A DNA stretch of 64,000 nt from Bradyrhizobium erythrophlei. Lineage in GTDB: Bacteria > Pseudomonadota > Alphaproteobacteria > Rhizobiales > Xanthobacteraceae. The notes beneath the pieces are model-generated. The model saw nothing but the letters and a program-made list of their open reading frames with translations. It was not told the origin of the DNA and searched no databases. Location of the stretch: the NCBI RefSeq assembly GCF_900129425.1, contig NZ_LT670817.1, positions 8,026,001 to 8,090,000 of the forward strand, given 5' to 3'. The stretch's first letter is position 1. Each line of letters opens with the position of its first letter. Shown here piece by piece: positions 36,264 to 45,067 of the stretch. Position numbers and translations under genes: made by a program.

Positions 36264-39200
36264 CAACGAGAGGGGTCGCGCCAAAACAGCATCGGGGGCT
36301 CCGGCGTGCTTTCTCTCCGACATTTTTCGGGCTGGTTCTCTTTATCCCTTGGCGCGTGGGTGCCGAAGAATCTGGCGCGGCGAAGGATGGCTTCGGCGGG
36401 CGCGATGCTGCTCGACCGGCTCGGGCCGCCTGGGCGGTGCAGCGGCGGCTGGCCGCACGATGGAGAGTTTCGGTTTATTGATTTCCGGGCCCCGCGTTAA
36501 CCTCTTTTATCACCCTTAGCGCGCGCGAGGGCGCTGATGGCCAGGCCGTGGTCTGCCCGTTGCTACGGGGTAGCTCGCCAACGAGAGGGGTCGCGCCAAA
36601 ACAGCATCGGGGGCTCCGGCGTGCTTTCTCTCCGACATTTTTCGGGCTGGTTCTCTTTATCCCTTGGCGCGTGGGTGCCGAAGAATCTGGCGCGGCGAAG
36701 GATGGCTTCGGCGGGCGCGATGCTGCTCGACCGGCTCGGGCCGCCTGGGCGGTGCAGCGGCGGCTGGCCGCACGATGGAGAGTTTCGGTTTATTGATTTC
36801 CGGGCCCCGCGTTAACCTCTTTTATCACCCTTAGCGCGCGCGAGGGCGCTGATGGCCAGGCCGTGGTCTGCCCGTTGCTACGGGGTAGCTCGCCAACGAG
36901 AGGGGTCGCGCCAAAACAGCATCGGGGGCTCCGGCGTGCTTTCTCTCCGACATTTTTCGGGCTGGTTCTCTTTATCCCTTGGCGCGTGGGTGCCGAAGAA
37001 TCTGGCGCGGCGAAGGATGGCTTCGGCGGGCGCGATGCTGCTCGACCGGCTCGGGCCGCCTGGGCGGTGCAGCGGCGGCTGGCCGCACGATGGAGAGTTT
37101 CGGTTTATTGATTTCCGGGCCCCGCGTTAACCTCTTTTATCACCCTTAGCGCGCGCGAGGGCGCTGATGGCCAGGCCGTGGTCTGCCCGTTGCTACGGGG
37201 TAGCTCGCCAACGAGAGGGGTCGCGCCAAAACAGCATCGGGGGCTCCGGCGTGCTTTCTCTCCGACATTTTTCGGGCTGGTTCTCTTTATCCCTTGGCGC
37301 GTGGGTGCCGAAGAATCTGGCGCGGCGAAGGATGGCTTCGGCGGGCGCGATGCTGCTCGACCGGCTCGGGCCGCCTGGGCGGTGCAGCGGCGGCTGGCCG
37401 CACGATGGAGAGTTTCGGTTTATTGATTTCCGGGCCCCGCGTTAACCTCTTTTATCACCCTTAGCGCGCGCGAGGGCGCTGATGGCCAGGCCGTGGTCTG
37501 CCCGTTGCTACGGGGTAGCTCGCCAACGAGAGGGGTCGCGCCAAAACAGCATCGGGGGCTCCGGCGTGCTTTCTCTCCGACATTTTTCGGGCTGGTTCTC
37601 TTTATCCCTTGGCGCGTGGGTGCCGAAGAATCTGGCGCGGCGAAGGATGGCTTCGGCGGGCGCGATGCTGCTCGACCGGCTCGGGCCGCCTGGGCGGTGC
37701 AGCGGCGGCTGGCCGCACGATGGAGAGTTTCGGTTTATTGATTTCCGGGCCCCGCGTTAACCTCTTTTATCACCCTTAGCGCGCGCGAGGGCGCTGATGG
37801 CCAGGCCGTGGTCTGCCCGTTGCTACGGGGTAGCTCGCCAACGAGAGGGGTCGCGCCAAAACAGCATCGGGGGCTCCGGCGTGCTTTCTCTCCGACATTT
37901 TTCGGGCTGGTTCTCTTTATCCCTTGGCGCGTGGGTGCCGAAGAATCTGGCGCGGCGAAGGATGGCTTCGGCGGGCGCGATGCTGCTCGACCGGCTCGGG
38001 CCGCCTGGGCGGTGCAGCGGCGGCTGGCCGCACGATGGAGAGTTTCGGTTTATTGATTTCCGGGCCCCGCGTTAACCTCTTTTATCACCCTTAGCGCGCG
38101 CGAGGGCGCTGATGGCCAGGCCGTGGTCTGCCCGTTGCTACGGGGTAGCTCGCCAACGAGAGGGGTCGCGCCAAAACAGCATCGGGGGCTCCGGCGTGCT
38201 TTCTCTCCGACATTTTTCGGGCTGGTTCTCTTTATCCCTTGGCGCGTGGGTGCCGAAGAATCTGGCGCGGCGAAGGATGGCTTCGGCGGGCGCGATGCTG
38301 CTCGACCGGCTCGGGCCGCCTGGGCGGTGCAGCGGCGGCTGGCCGCACGATGGAGAGTTTCGGTTTATTGATTTCCGGGCCCCGCGTTAACCTCTTTTAT
38401 CACCCTTAGCGCGCGCGAGGGCGCTGATGGCCAGGCCGTGGTCTGCCCGTTGCTACGGGGTAGCTCGCCAACGAGAGGGGTCGCGCCAAAACAGCATCGG
38501 GGGCTCCGGCGTGCTTTCTCTCCGACATTTTTCGGGCTGGTTCTCTTTATCCCTTGGCGCGTGGGTGCCGAAGAATCTGGCGCGGCGAAGGATGGCTTCG
38601 GCGGGCGCGATGCTGCTCGACCGGCTCGGGCCGCCTGGGCGGTGCAGCGGCGGCTGGCCGCACGATGGAGAGTTTCGGTTTATTGATTTCCGGGCCCCGC
38701 GTTAACCTCTTTTATCACCCTTAGCGCGCGCGAGGGCGCTGATGGCCAGGCCGTGGTCTGCCCGTTGCTACGGGGTAGCTCGCCAACGAGAGGGGTCGCG
38801 CCAAAACAGCATCGGGGGCTCCGGCGTGCTTTCTCTCCGACATTTTTCGGGCTGGTTCTCTTTATCCCTTGGCGCGTGGGTGCCGAAGAATCTGGCGCGG
38901 CGAAGGATGGCTTCGGCGGGCGCGATGCTGCTCGACCGGCTCGGGCCGCCTGGGCGGTGCAGCGGCGGCTGGCCGCACGATGGAGAGTTTCGGTTTATTG
39001 ATTTCCGGGCCCCGCGTTAACCTCTTTTATCACCCTTAGCGCGCGCGAGGGCGCTGATGGCCAGGCCGTGGTCTGCCCGTTGCTACGGGGTAGCTCGCCA
39101 ACGAGAGGGGTCGCGCCAAAACAGCATCGGGGGCTCCGGCGTGCTTTCTCTCCGACATTTTTCGGGCTGGTTCTCTTTATCCCTTGGCGCGTGGGTGCCG

Positions 39201-40070
39201 AAGAATCTGGCGCGGCGAAGGATGGCTTCGGCGGGCGCGATGCTGCTCGACCGGCTCGGGCCGCCTGGGCGGTGCAGCGGCGGCTGGCCGCACGATGGAG
39301 AGTTTCGGTTTATTGATTTCCGGGCCCCGCGTTAACCTCTTTTATCACCCTTAGCGCGCGCGAGGGCGCTGATGGCCAGGCCGTGGTCTGCCCGTTGCTA
39401 CGGGGTAGCTCGCCAACGAGAGGGGTCGCGCCAAAACAGCATCGGGGGCTCCGGCGTGCTTTCTCTCCGACATTTTTCGGGCTGGTTCTCTTTATCCCTT
39501 GGCGCGTGGGTGCCGAAGAATCTGGCGCGGCGAAGGATGGCTTCGGCGGGCGCGATGCTGCTCGACCGGCTCGGGCCGCCTGGGCGGTGCAGCGGCGGCT
39601 GGCCGCACGATGGAGAGTTTCGGTTTATTGATTTCCGGGCCCCGCGTTAACCTCTTTTATCACCCTTAGCGCGCGCGAGGGCGCTGATGGCCAGGCCGTG
39701 GTCTGCCCGTTGCTACGGGGTAGCTCGCCAACGAGAGGGGTCGCGCCAAAACAGCATCGGGGGCTCCGGCGTGCTTTCTCTCCGACATTTTTCGGGCTGG
39801 TTCTCTTTATCCCTTGGCGCGTGGGTGCCGAAGAATCTGGCGCGGCGAAGGATGGCTTCGGCGGGCGCGATGCTGCTCGACCGGCTCGGGCCGCCTGGGC
39901 GGTGCAGCGGCGGCTGGCCGCACGATGGAGAGTTTCGGTTTATTGATTTCCGGGCCCCGCGTTAACCTCTTTTATCACCCTTAGCGCGCGCGAGGGCGCT
40001 GATGGCCAGGCCGTGGTCTGCCCGTTGCTACGGGGTAGCTCGCCAACGAGAGGGGTCGCGCCAAAACAGC
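36264..40070. repeat. Tandem array of about twelve 315-bp units
   Basis: Each unit is the 124-bp unit of the left array plus a 191-bp insert (starting CTCCGGCGTGCTTTCTCTCC and ending GGTTTATTGATTTCCGGGC) placed between the GGGG and CCCCGCGTT of the core. The landmark GATGGCCAGG recurs every 315 bp from 36537 to 40002 (12 times). By eye the units look identical. The period is 3 x 105, so a 92-residue frame repeats in every unit, but it lacks a ribosome site and gene-like codon use. The array ends at 40070 inside the core (CCAAAACAGC), then unique DNA. Confidence 0.95.
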
Positions 40071-40142
40071 AAAACAAGGCGATTGCTGACCAATCGCCCT
40101 TGCTCAAGCTTAGTCTACGAAGAGTCCGATTCCAAAGAACGT

Positions 40143-40763
40143 CTACGCGTCAGCAATTGGATTGTGCAAAGACTCTATAATTATGCAGTCAAGAAAACCG
40201 TCGAACTCTGACTTCTGACGGTCTTTCAACATGTAGTCGATCCAACCCGCGTTCGCACCGTCGCGGACAAGAATTCTGCCGTGACCCCACTCGACCTTCG
40301 CCCAACACTCGCGGATCATGTTTTCAAGGGTAATGGCATCGAAGTGTGAGGGCAATTCAATTGCACAATGAATATGCCATCGACCTGACGCGCCGCACTC
40401 CCATGGACGTAACGCGCGGGCGCGGACCTCGCCTTTTTCAAGTACGGGTAATACACGAAGACGTTTGCCGTGCCGACGAAATGCAGATCCATATACAGCT
40501 CTGTTGAGGAGGTTCATGAAGTGCCGAAAAGCTTGTCTGCACCGATAGTCGTCGATTTTTACCCAGCCACCGCGGTCGGGCTGCCAGGCTTGCTTCAAGG
40601 TTAGAGTGACGTCGCAAAATTCACCCCAGCTGCTGGTATCGAAGAAGTGTGATTTGGCGGATTCAAAAGGATCAGATCTAACTTCCATCGAATAGTTATG
40701 CGCCTCACCGCGGGAAAGGTCCTGGTCATTCCAGTTATGGCGTTTCTTCGTGGAAGGTCTCAA
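40143..40763 (-). CDS. HUH-endonuclease-like (Rep-type) protein
   Basis: 206 residues. A WHIHCAIELP strand gives the His-x-His pair of HUH single-strand nucleases, and GWIDYMLKDRQKSEF gives the Y-x-x-K motif with the likely nicking Tyr (near residue 181). The N-terminal FCDVTLTLKQAWQ strand would be motif I. The order (motif I, HUH, YxxK) and length match replication-initiation proteins of small rolling-circle replicons or single-Tyr Rep relics. It is the first gene after the 315-bp array (72 bp away) and in the same island as the integrase. Role on a chromosome unknown. Confidence 0.7.
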   Translation of the reverse strand: MRPSTKKRHNWNDQDLSRGEAHNYSMEVRSDPFESAKSHFFDTSSWGEFCDVTLTLKQAWQPDRGGWVKIDDYRCRQAFRHFMNLLNRAVYGSAFRRHGKRLRVLPVLEKGEVRARALRPWECGASGRWHIHCAIELPSHFDAITLENMIRECWAKVEWGHGRILVRDGANAGWIDYMLKDRQKSEFDGFLDCIIIESLHNPIADA

Positions 40764-40814
40764 CGGCAGAGCTCGAGGCCGGCGAGTTGTAGTTCTTTGC
40801 CGATCTCACAGATC

Positions 40815-41892
40815 TCAACGGGGTAAAGGCATTGTTGGCTCGTAAAGCCGGGCAGGCGACGAAGGCCTCATTTTGTGAGATGGTCCCGCGATCGTGACGT
40901 TTTGCTTCCTCATTCTTGGCAATTGGCAGATGTTGCGGACCCGATAGTGTAGTTCGAAAATTCTCGAGGAAGCTAGGTTTTTGCCTCCCGAAACTTCCGC
41001 GAAAACGACTGCGATAAGGCGCAGTGGGCTCTGCGACGTTCCGTCGCCCATGAGAAACGAGGAATCAACGGCCTCCACGATGCCGTTGTGAAAGATTTGT
41101 ACATAGGCCCGATACGACTTCCCGTTGGCTTGCACGTTGGACAGAACAAGGCCGCCATCGACATTGATCCGAACTTGCCCAACCTGCCCGCCGATCGGGG
41201 GGAACGCCGTGAACAACTGCTGCGGATGCTGCTGGAGGTCGAGTTGAAAGTCACGCGCCCCCTCGAATGCCGACAACGGAGCGACGTGCATGATGACCGG
41301 ATGGTTGTCCGCGAGCAAAACTGGCGCGTCGTTGGCGACGACCTTCGCAATTCGATCGAATCGAAAATCGCGAAGGCGATCGGCTAATTGAGGAGCGCGA
41401 TTGAACAGGAGCCGGAGCTCATCGACGTTGGGTTCGTATTTTCCGGCCGATGATCTCGCAAAGAACCGATGATGACCCGACCCCTGCCGAAACAATGCGA
41501 TGCGGCAGGTTGTAGCTGCGTGGAATGCGAACGACTAGAACCGATCCACCTCCAGCAATCGGGACAGCGTGCACGGCAAGTCCGAAGATCCTCGGTTGCA
41601 TTCCCGATAGCGCGATGTTCTGTAGACGAAGAACTTCCTTGTCGGCATCGATCTGCAAGGGAGAGAAGCCGGTCGGAACGCCCGCCTGCTCGGTCATTCC
41701 GATAATGATCTCGCCGCCCGCAGTATTCCCAAATGAGGAAATGTCAGCGAGGTATTCGCCGTGATCCTTGTCGGCATTTCCATAGGTGTCGCGCTTGTAC
41801 TCGATGTCGCGGCTCTCGGAGACCGGTTCATCGATAAGACGCTGTAGTTGAGATTGATCGATTTGCTCCAGAGGGACGTGTCGTAAACTCAT
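40815..41892 (-). pseudogene. AlbA_2 (Schlafen-type) ATP-binding/DNA-binding protein, one frameshift
   Basis: ATG 41892: MSLRHVPLEQIDQSQLQRLI, ESRDIEYKRDTYG and ADISSFGNTAGGEIIIGMTE are the AlbA_2 domain start (E-x-x-x-x-E-(Y/F)-K; ISSFANT-GG---IGM). An extra G in GGGG near 41478-41482 shifts the frame; the second part HHRFFARSSAGKYEPNVDEL to LHYRVRNICQLP continues to 40815. The whole is about 355 residues. The C-terminal half has no known fold to me. AlbA_2 proteins are frequent in mobile and defence-linked loci. Product truncated unless the run is a sequencing error. Confidence 0.75.
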
Positions 41893-42149
41893 CTTGAAAA
41901 TGCCTCTCTAAAATCAGAGTCCATCCGCGCCCGCATTTTGTCAAAACCGAGACGAATTTCGCGGCCGCCTCAAAGGACGTGGCGTTCTTGACACGGAAGT
42001 AGTTAGACCGAGCCGTCGCATAATAATTTGCCATGGTAAGTTTGATTGAGTGTTAGTAATTCAGCCGCCGCATCCTTTCGCGGCAGCCAACCCACCAGCC
42101 GCATGAACGGCGGGTGGGTGTGGCCGGCTAGCGTCGCCTCGCGCGGCCG

Positions 42150-42270
42150 ATCAGGTGGTTCACCACCCGACATATGAACGCCTTGGCGCTGAATTGTTAG
42201 TGGACGTGGTGATAGTCTGTCGCGACTGTCACAACGAAATACATAGGCGCCGGCGCGTTACCGAGGGGCC
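42150..42270 (+). pseudogene. HNH endonuclease fragment
   Basis: The frame VHHPTYERLGAELLVDVVIV then CRDCHNEIHRRRR is the core of an HNH nuclease (VHH-TY-RLG-E---D---LC--CH---H). The first Cys pair and N-terminus are not found upstream, and the frame runs on into the end of the integrase gene on the other strand. A stray fragment. Confidence 0.6.
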
Positions 42271-42283
42271 CAGGACCCGTTGG

Positions 42284-43570
42284 TTAACGGACTTTCGAAA
42301 GGACGAACTTAGCCCATTTCGTCATCATCGGAATGCGGACCTTGTAAAGCTCATGCGCCGGCAGGCTGTAGGCCTGTACGACGGCGTCGCCGACCGCATG
42401 CGCCAGAGCCATCTCGCGAAGCTCTAACGGAAAACCATTCTTCAATGCCCAATCGCCCTTGAACGTTGTTCTAAATCCATGCGGCACGGGCACGCGATCC
42501 TTGACCAACTTTACCTTGCCGCGCTTGTGCATCTTAACGAGAAGATCGCGCATACCCTTGGACCACATTGGCGCACCCGGCCCATTCTCGGGGCTCGGGA
42601 ATACGTGGTCATCTGGAGCGCCCGGCTTGCCCATGAGCTTGAACGCCTGCGGCGTCAACGGCACGCGATGCTCTTCATTTTCTTTCATGCGTTCCGGCGG
42701 CACGATCCAAACCTTGTTCTTGTGATCGACCTCGCGCCAGCGCATCGCAATTGTTTCATCGGTGCGTGCGACGGTCAAAATCGTGAACGCGAGCGCGCGG
42801 GCTGCAACAGTACCAATCTCCAACAAATCGACCATGAACGCGGGTACGTCCGCAGACGCCATCGCGGGATGGTGCTCGACCTTTTCCGCTTTGGGTCGCG
42901 GGAGATGTTTGAAAATCTCAGTCGAGGCTGGGTTGTCGCCGTCGCGGAAACCTCTGGACTTTGCATTGTCCAAAGTAGTTTGGATGCGCGAGCGCACTTT
43001 TTCACGAGTCACTGGCCTGTCGTTCCATTCGGCGAGATGACGCTGCACGTCGAATGTATTGATCAACGCCACGGGCCGCAGAGCGATGCCACCCCGCTTC
43101 AATAAGGTCCGGCGATAGGACTTTGCCTCGTCGCCTTCAAGGCCGCCGCGCCAACTGTCCGCAATGCCCGGCATCCACACCGGCTCCCCGCCGGGTTGCC
43201 CGGGCAGCCAATAGCCTTCGAGATATTCCGTCACGACTTCGCCGAAGAGCTTACCGGTGGGCTCCGCAGGCTTGGGATTGGCCCTTCTAACCGCCGCACC
43301 TCGGCGCTCCACCGTTCTGCCGTTGCGGCGTTCGGTCGCCAATTCTTCCCGGATGGCCCGTGCCCGGGCTGGCGACATTTCCGGCGCATTGCCGAGCAAC
43401 TTGGTTCGGAAGCTCGCGCCCTCGCGCCAGTTATAGGACCAGTAGCCGCGCCCGTTACGCGTGATCAGGTACAGGCTCTGCCCGTCGCTGATCTTGGTCA
43501 TCTTCGGATTGCCCGTGCTGGCTTGGATGGCTTTGGTGACATCTTCGGGACGAAGGCGAACGCGAGACAT
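42284..43570 (-). CDS. Tyrosine site-specific integrase
   Basis: 428 residues, complete. N-terminal arm-binding region (KISDGQSLYLITRNGRGYWS, then KLLGNAPEMSPARARAIREE as in DUF4102-type integrases), a core-binding helix bundle, and the catalytic domain with Arg in FTILTVARTDETIAMRW, Lys in the beta-hairpin KNKVWIVPPERMKENEEHRV, His-x-x-Arg in PHGFRTTF, His in LAHAVGDAVVQAY and the nucleophile Tyr in that same segment. Integrates an island at an att site; the 327 bp beyond its start hold a gene 3' fragment and a 15-bp direct repeat. Confidence 0.93.
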   Translation of the reverse strand: MSRVRLRPEDVTKAIQASTGNPKMTKISDGQSLYLITRNGRGYWSYNWREGASFRTKLLGNAPEMSPARARAIREELATERRNGRTVERRGAAVRRANPKPAEPTGKLFGEVVTEYLEGYWLPGQPGGEPVWMPGIADSWRGGLEGDEAKSYRRTLLKRGGIALRPVALINTFDVQRHLAEWNDRPVTREKVRSRIQTTLDNAKSRGFRDGDNPASTEIFKHLPRPKAEKVEHHPAMASADVPAFMVDLLEIGTVAARALAFTILTVARTDETIAMRWREVDHKNKVWIVPPERMKENEEHRVPLTPQAFKLMGKPGAPDDHVFPSPENGPGAPMWSKGMRDLLVKMHKRGKVKLVKDRVPVPHGFRTTFKGDWALKNGFPLELREMALAHAVGDAVVQAYSLPAHELYKVRIPMMTKWAKFVLSKVR

Positions 43571-43897
43571 GGCTTCCTCGTTTGTTACTCACTTTGTTAC
43601 CTACAATTAAGCCCCCAGCCCTTCCCTTTCAATCCCTGCCATTCACAAAAGAGACCTGTCGGAAATCCTTGTTTAGAAGGCATTTCGTTCCTGTTATTCC
43701 CACGCATTCCCAGCCATTCACAGCTACCTAAATCGGCTGGGTCCGCCAGTTTGACGCCTACGGCAACTACATCGGCCGCGTCCGCACCTGCAACTACTGA
43801 TGATCGGCTGAAAGATTGTGGATCCCGCGTCCGGCACGGGCGCCTCATCCACCCCCGTGCCGCACCCCGACCCGCCCGGTTATTCCCCCGGCGCGGG
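43571..43897. other. Region upstream of the integrase: gene 3' scrap and a direct repeat
   Basis: A 15-bp direct repeat TCCC(T/A)GCCATTCACA lies at 43633-43647 and 43708-43722 (14 of 15 match), a possible arm-type integrase site. A short plus-strand frame at 43732-43800 ends VRQFDAYGNYIGRVRTCNY and stop; it looks like the 3' end of a gene cut by integration. No tRNA seen. Confidence 0.4.
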
Positions 43898-44314
43898 TTA
43901 ACTTTTGCCGTGCTTCCAGCGCGACACGGGAAAGTCGATTTTGGCAGCTTGCTTGTGATCCAAGACGTACAGGACACCGCCGGAGTAAGCGATTATCTTC
44001 GAGTGACGGCGGGGCGTCTTCCCAAGAAGAGTGCCTGAAAGAAGCCCCGCGAAGTTGCGGGGCTTTTCCTTTTCTAAACTAGCCGCTGCGGTCATAGTCC
44101 ACGGAGTTAATGTCGATCCGCTTGGCTCATGCCGGATCGGCACAAAAGTATTCCCGGAGAAGTTCCACGGCCTGGTTGCCATAGGGCATGTGACCGTGTC
44201 GCCTCTGACGATGGGGTGAGCGACAGGAACCGTGTAGTTTCTTGTGCCTTCAGCAAATGCGAACGTACTTGGGAGAGCGAAAGCAATTGCGAGCGCGACC
44301 GTTGCAAGTTTCAA
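43898..44314 (-). CDS. Small secreted hypothetical (possibly a fusion)
   Basis: 138 residues. Signal peptide MKLATVALAIAFALPSTFAF, then NYTVPVAHPIVRGDTVTCPM and NTFVPIRHEPSGSTLTPWT, the form of a short Bradyrhizobium secreted family that normally ends near here (about 75 residues). The rest (residues 76-138, SKIIAYSGGVLYVLDHKQAA) also looks protein-like and may be a second gene joined by read-through. A strong plus-strand terminator hairpin lies within residues 80-90. Confidence 0.45.
   Translation of the reverse strand: MKLATVALAIAFALPSTFAFAEGTRNYTVPVAHPIVRGDTVTCPMATRPWNFSGNTFVPIRHEPSGSTLTPWTMTAAASLEKEKPRNFAGLLSGTLLGKTPRRHSKIIAYSGGVLYVLDHKQAAKIDFPVSRWKHGKS
44042..44073 (+). terminator. Rho-independent terminator
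   Basis: AGCCCCGC-GAAGTT-GCGGGGCT followed by TTTCCTTTTC. Perfect 8-bp stem and T-rich tail on the plus strand. It could end a transcript entering from the integrase side. Confidence 0.7.
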
Positions 44315-44743
44315 GGGTGTGTTTCTGTTATCGTTTAGATAAGCGAGAAAATCGGAATGTCTGTTTGATTGTTCAATTCACATTTTTTTTAGCGCGACAG
44401 AACCCCGCGAAGCCGACGACGTCACTCAATCGAACCTCCTGTTTTTCCGCCGACGAGTGGCGACCAGGGCGCTTTCGATCTCACATGGGCCACCACACTT
44501 TTCTTCTCCCCTCCCCGAAAAGCGGCGGGGTCGAGACGAGCGAAGCTCGCTCTTAGGGGTCGGGGGTGGGGGGTCTATCGGCCGGAACGGCTGCATGGGT
44601 GATTGCCGCACTACCCCCCAACCCCGACCCCTCCCCACCACGCGCAAGGGCGCGTGGAGGGAGGGAAGTGAAGAGTATCGCCAAGCGATGCCGCTCGAAG
44701 GATGAAGCAGTAGAAGTGGAAAACGCTTTAGGCATCCCAGCGG
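44315..44743. other. Intergenic region with a large GC hairpin
   Basis: No gene supported. Arms AGGGGTCGGGGGTGGGGGG (44555-44573) and CCCCCCAACCCCGACCCCT (44614-44632) pair at 18 of 19 positions around a 40-base loop; a typical genome-wide intergenic palindrome in this group. Confidence 0.6.
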
Positions 44744-44773
44744 TTGACATAGCATAGGGGGGTACCCTATCTA
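44744..44773 (+). promoter_or_regulatory. dmeR promoter with RcnR-type operator
   Basis: TTGACA (-35) at 44744-44749 and TATCTA (-10-like) at 44768-44773. Between them lies ATAGGGGGGTACCCTAT (44754-44770), a palindrome with a six-G run like the operator of RcnR-family Ni/Co sensors. The bound repressor would block the promoter of dmeR-dmeF. Confidence 0.7.
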
Positions 44774-44779
44774 AGTGGC

Positions 44780-45058
44780 ATGACACATACGATCCGAGAA
44801 AAGAAAAAGCTGCTCGCCCGGGTCGGGCGCATTCGCGGCCAGATCGAGGCGATCGAGCGGGCGCTGACCGAAGAGGCCGAATGTGAGCGCATCATGCACA
44901 TGATCGCGGGCATTCGCGGGGGCGTCGCCGGCCTGATGGCCGAGGTGGTCGAAGACCACATCCGTACCCATCTGGTCGACCCCGAGAAGAACCCGGGCGC
45001 GCTCAACGCGGATGCGGCGGATCAGCTCATCGAAGTGGTCCACACCTACCTGAAGTGA
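44780..45058 (+). CDS. dmeR: RcnR/DmeR-type Ni/Co-sensing repressor
   Basis: 92 residues, all-helical CsoR/RcnR family (DUF156). The nickel/cobalt ligand set of RcnR is complete: His3, Cys35, His60, His64. The N-terminal KLLARVGRIRGQIEAIERAL is the DNA-binding helix. Metal binding should release the operator at 44754. The dmeF gene starts 9 bases after its stop, the arrangement of the dmeRF operon of Rhizobium leguminosarum. Symbol given by family and context. Confidence 0.9.
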   Translation: MTHTIREKKKLLARVGRIRGQIEAIERALTEEAECERIMHMIAGIRGGVAGLMAEVVEDHIRTHLVDPEKNPGALNADAADQLIEVVHTYLK

Positions 45059-45067
45059 GAACACGCC

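Noticed and set aside
33621..40070. CRISPR array
   Set aside because: The units are 124 or 315 bp without unique spacers between short repeats, and no cas gene is present.
33651..40211. Repeated open frames of 70-92 residues inside the tandem arrays
   Set aside because: They arise because the repeat has no stop in those frames; there is no ribosome site, and composition (Arg/Gly/Trp/Ser-rich) is not gene-like. All six frames look equally odd.
43571..44040. tRNA gene as integrase attachment site
   Set aside because: No cloverleaf or GGTTCGAATCC-type arm is visible in this stretch.
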